Shown here in pieces: positions 62,027 through 64,000 of a stretch of 64,000 bases of DNA; position 1 is the stretch's first letter, and every line of letters starts with the position of its first letter. The stretch lies in NCBI GenBank assembly GCA_028820325.1, contig JAPPJO010000082.1, forward strand, positions 1-64,000, in the 5' to 3' direction. Position numbers and translations under genes: made by a program. A model generated the notes under the pieces. The model searched no databases and was not told the DNA's origin. It saw only the letters and a program-made list of their open reading frames with translations. Source of the stretch: Gammaproteobacteria bacterium (GTDB lineage: Bacteria; Gemmatimonadota; Gemmatimonadetes; Longimicrobiales; Gaopeijiaceae).

Positions 62027-63082
62027 CTACCTGAACTCCTCCATCAGCGCGTCCATCTGCTCGCTGCCGGGGCAGAGGTCCTCGTGGGACAGCTCGGCGA
62101 GCGGCGTGGGCGTGGTCGCGTTGTCGTCGTGCATGTCCTCGCCGCCGGGGTCAAGGTAGAGGAGCCCCGTCACCACCTCGCCCCGGTTCTGCAGCGATCG
62201 GTAGTGCTCGTAGGCGGACAGGCGGTCGGTGGGGTCGTAGTCCTCGGGGACCTTGCGGAAGCGCACCATGCTGCCGTCGTGCATGGTGATGGAGGTGCGG
62301 CTCCCCTTCTCGTACGAGGCCGAGATCTCCGAGCGGATGGGCACGAAGTCCACCGGCACCAGCTCGTGTCCGTGGTGGCGGGTGTAGAGGTAGCTCTTCG
62401 TCGACCCGACGTGGTCGTTGAAGGTGACGCACGGCGAGATCACGTCCAGGAAGGCGAATCCCTTGTGCATCAGCCCGGCCTTCAGCAGTGGGAGGAGCTG
62501 CTGCTTGTCGCCCGAGAAGCCGCGCGCGACGAAGGTGGCCCCCAGTGTGAGCGCCAGCGCCACCGGGTCAATGGGCTCGCTCTTGTTGGGCACGCCGCGC
62601 TTGGAGCGCGAGCCCACGTCGGCGGAAGCCGAGAACTGCCCCTTGGTGAGCCCGTAGACGCCGTTGTTCTCCAGCACGTACAGGATGTTGACGTTGCGGC
62701 GGATGGCGTGGCAGAACTGGCCCAGGCCGATGGAGAGCGAGTCGCCGTCGCCGGAAATGCCGATGTAGTAGAGGTCCTTGTTGGCCGCGTTGGCCCCGGT
62801 CGCGAGGGCGGGCATGCGCCCGTGCACCCCGTTGAACCCGTGCGCCTCGTTCACGAAGTACGCGGGCGTCTTGGCCGAGCAGCCGATGCCGCTCATCTTG
62901 GCGATGCGGTGCGGCGGGATGGAGAGTTCGTAGAAGGCCTGGATGACCGCGGCGGTGACCGAGTCGTGGCCGCACCCCGCGCACAGGGTCGAGATCGTGC
63001 CCTCGTAGTCCCGCATGTGCAGGCCGAGGTCGTTGGCGCCCAGGCCCGGATGCCGGACCGCGGGCTTGGCGATATAGGTCAT
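62027..63082 (-). CDS. korB: 2-oxoacid:acceptor oxidoreductase, beta subunit
   Basis: 351 residues. TPP-binding beta subunit: TLCAGCGHDSVTAAVIQAF, KMSGIGCSAKTPAYF, GRMPALATGANAANKDL, then the TPP/Mg motif GISGDGDSLSIGLGQ with ENNGVYGLTKGQFSAS, and ISPCVTFNDH. With the alpha subunit it oxidises a 2-oxoacid (2-oxoglutarate most likely) with CoA to acyl-CoA, reducing ferredoxin or a similar acceptor. The start overlaps the korA stop (ATGA). About 40 extra C-terminal residues end MDALMEEFR. Confidence 0.93.
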   Translation of the reverse strand: MTYIAKPAVRHPGLGANDLGLHMRDYEGTISTLCAGCGHDSVTAAVIQAFYELSIPPHRIAKMSGIGCSAKTPAYFVNEAHGFNGVHGRMPALATGANAANKDLYYIGISGDGDSLSIGLGQFCHAIRRNVNILYVLENNGVYGLTKGQFSASADVGSRSKRGVPNKSEPIDPVALALTLGATFVARGFSGDKQQLLPLLKAGLMHKGFAFLDVISPCVTFNDHVGSTKSYLYTRHHGHELVPVDFVPIRSEISASYEKGSRTSITMHDGSMVRFRKVPEDYDPTDRLSAYEHYRSLQNRGEVVTGLLYLDPGGEDMHDDNATTPTPLAELSHEDLCPGSEQMDALMEEFR

Positions 63083-64000
63083 GCCACCGCTCCTTCCGGC
63101 CGCTCCGCTGCCGGCCGCACCTTCGTTTCCTCCGGCGCGCGACCCAGGTGTTCGTTCACCTCGCCGGCCACGAAGGCCGCGCTCATGGGGAAGCCGCCGT
63201 AGTCCAGCACCGAATGCAGCCGGGCCGGATCCACCTCGGTCTCGTTCACCAGCAGCCGTCTCAGCTGCGCGTCCCGGTTCTGCTCTACCACGATGTTGAG
63301 TTCGTGCGCGTCCAGGAACTCGCGTACCAGAGCGTCGAACGGGAAGCCGCGCACGCGCATGTAGTTGACCGGCAGACCCTGTCGCTCCAGGATGTCTGCC
63401 GCCTCACGCACCGCCCCGTCGCACGACCCGATGGTCACTAGCGACATGGTCGCGCCCTCGCGCATGCGCACGGCCGGCGCGGGCACCTCGCTCGCGGCGG
63501 AGTCGATCTTCCTGCTCAGCCGGTCCATCACCTCGGTGTACTCGTCGGCGTCCTCGGTGTACGTCCCGCGGCTCGTGTGCCCCGAACCTCGCGTAAAGTA
63601 CGCCCCCTTGGGGTGCACGCCCGGAAGGGATCGGTACGGAATGCCGTCGCCGTCCACATCCATGTAACGGTAGAATTTCTGGATCTTTTCCAGTTCCGCG
63701 GCCCCGAGCACCTTGCCGCGGTCGGGCACGAAGCTGTCGTCCCAACGGAGCTTCGGGATCATCCAGTCGTTCATGCCGATGTCCAGGTCCTGCACCAGGA
63801 AGACCGGGCTCTGGAAGCGCTCGGCCAGGTCGAAGGCCTCCACCGCCATCTGGAACGACTCCTCCGGATTGGCCGGGAAGAGGGCGATGTGCTTGGTGTC
63901 GCCGTGCGAGGCGTAGGCCACCGCCGCGATGTCGCCCTGCTGCGTGCGGGTGGGCATGCCCGTCGACGGCCCTACCCGCTGCACGTCCACGAAGACCGCC
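63079..64000 (-). CDS. korA: 2-oxoacid:acceptor oxidoreductase, alpha subunit (3' part)
   Basis: The gene runs in from beyond the right edge; about 307 C-terminal codons are visible. It contains VDVQRVGPSTGMPTRTQQGD, SFQMAVEAFDLAERFQSPVF, RGSGHTSRGTYTEDADEY and the C-terminal swivelling part IGSCDGAVREAADILERQGL and LVNETEVDP. It is the catalytic-dimer partner of KorB, to which it is coupled by an ATGA overlap. The gamma domain usually fused at the N-terminus, if any, is outside the window. Confidence 0.9.
   Translation of the reverse strand, partial: AVFVDVQRVGPSTGMPTRTQQGDIAAVAYASHGDTKHIALFPANPEESFQMAVEAFDLAERFQSPVFLVQDLDIGMNDWMIPKLRWDDSFVPDRGKVLGAAELEKIQKFYRYMDVDGDGIPYRSLPGVHPKGAYFTRGSGHTSRGTYTEDADEYTEVMDRLSRKIDSAASEVPAPAVRMREGATMSLVTIGSCDGAVREAADILERQGLPVNYMRVRGFPFDALVREFLDAHELNIVVEQNRDAQLRRLLVNETEVDPARLHSVLDYGGFPMSAAFVAGEVNEHLGRAPEETKVRPAAERPEGAVA

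Overview
The window is about 64 kb of GC-rich bacterial chromosome. SusC/RagA-type TonB-dependent receptors with SusD/RagB lipoproteins, many '6-bladed beta-propeller' lipoproteins carrying a G-x-GPGEF motif, a DUF1592/DUF1552 pair, and a KorA/KorB 2-oxoacid:acceptor oxidoreductase together point to a Gram-negative heterotroph. Gemmatimonadota is my best guess. That is an inference from gene content; no rRNA or tRNA was found to anchor it.

Region 1 (about 0.2-15.2 kb) holds what looks like a secreted-peptide system. A cytoplasmic PAS-histidine kinase and a NarL-type response regulator (3.5-5.2 kb) sit between two divergent operons. Leftward lie two tandem copies of a 65-residue exported peptide with eight cysteines, a beta-propeller lipoprotein, a (frameshifted) DsbA-like oxidoreductase and a HEAT-like fragment. 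Rightward lie two exported thioredoxin-fold proteins with single-cysteine C-x-x-S sites and two broken propeller genes. A second cassette at 11.7-14.7 kb has a different eight-cysteine peptide, an intact DsbA-like protein, a CpxP-like protein and a propeller. It lies next to a decayed copy of the response regulator. Upstream of all three operons is the same three-box palindromic element (TGACGGGA half-sites). Its boxes start exactly 21 and 24 bp apart in each copy, and it lies about 96-102 bp from the first start codon. This is the strongest candidate for an undescribed system.

Region 2 (about 11.2-26.3 kb, overlapping region 1) is an accessory zone rich in fragments. It has one intact tyrosine recombinase (25.0-26.2 kb) and three truncated copies of that recombinase's 5' end (11.3, 17.2, 20.1 kb). 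It also has a PD-(D/E)XK nuclease, a GIY-YIG protein, several small orphan genes, GC-rich repeats, a large nested inverted repeat and, unexpectedly, an infA gene.

Region 3 (26.3-60.2 kb) is mostly ordinary chromosome: MBL hydrolase, CHAD and DUF2461 proteins, two SusC/SusD loci (one on each strand), DUF1028 protein, YwaF-like membrane protein, serine hydrolase, MOSC protein, an ankyrin/DUF1552/DUF1592 operon, a matrixin-like protease, a TonB-like protein with a TPR lipoprotein, and an NHL-repeat lipoprotein followed by a DUF3311/SSS symporter pair. Each SusC/SusD locus is accompanied by a short protein that has only the N-terminal carboxypeptidase-like and plug domains of a TonB receptor.

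Region 4 (60.3-64.0 kb) has a HigB/HigA-like toxin-antitoxin pair in an unusual divergent arrangement, a winged-helix-like orphan, and korB plus the 3' part of korA running off the window end.
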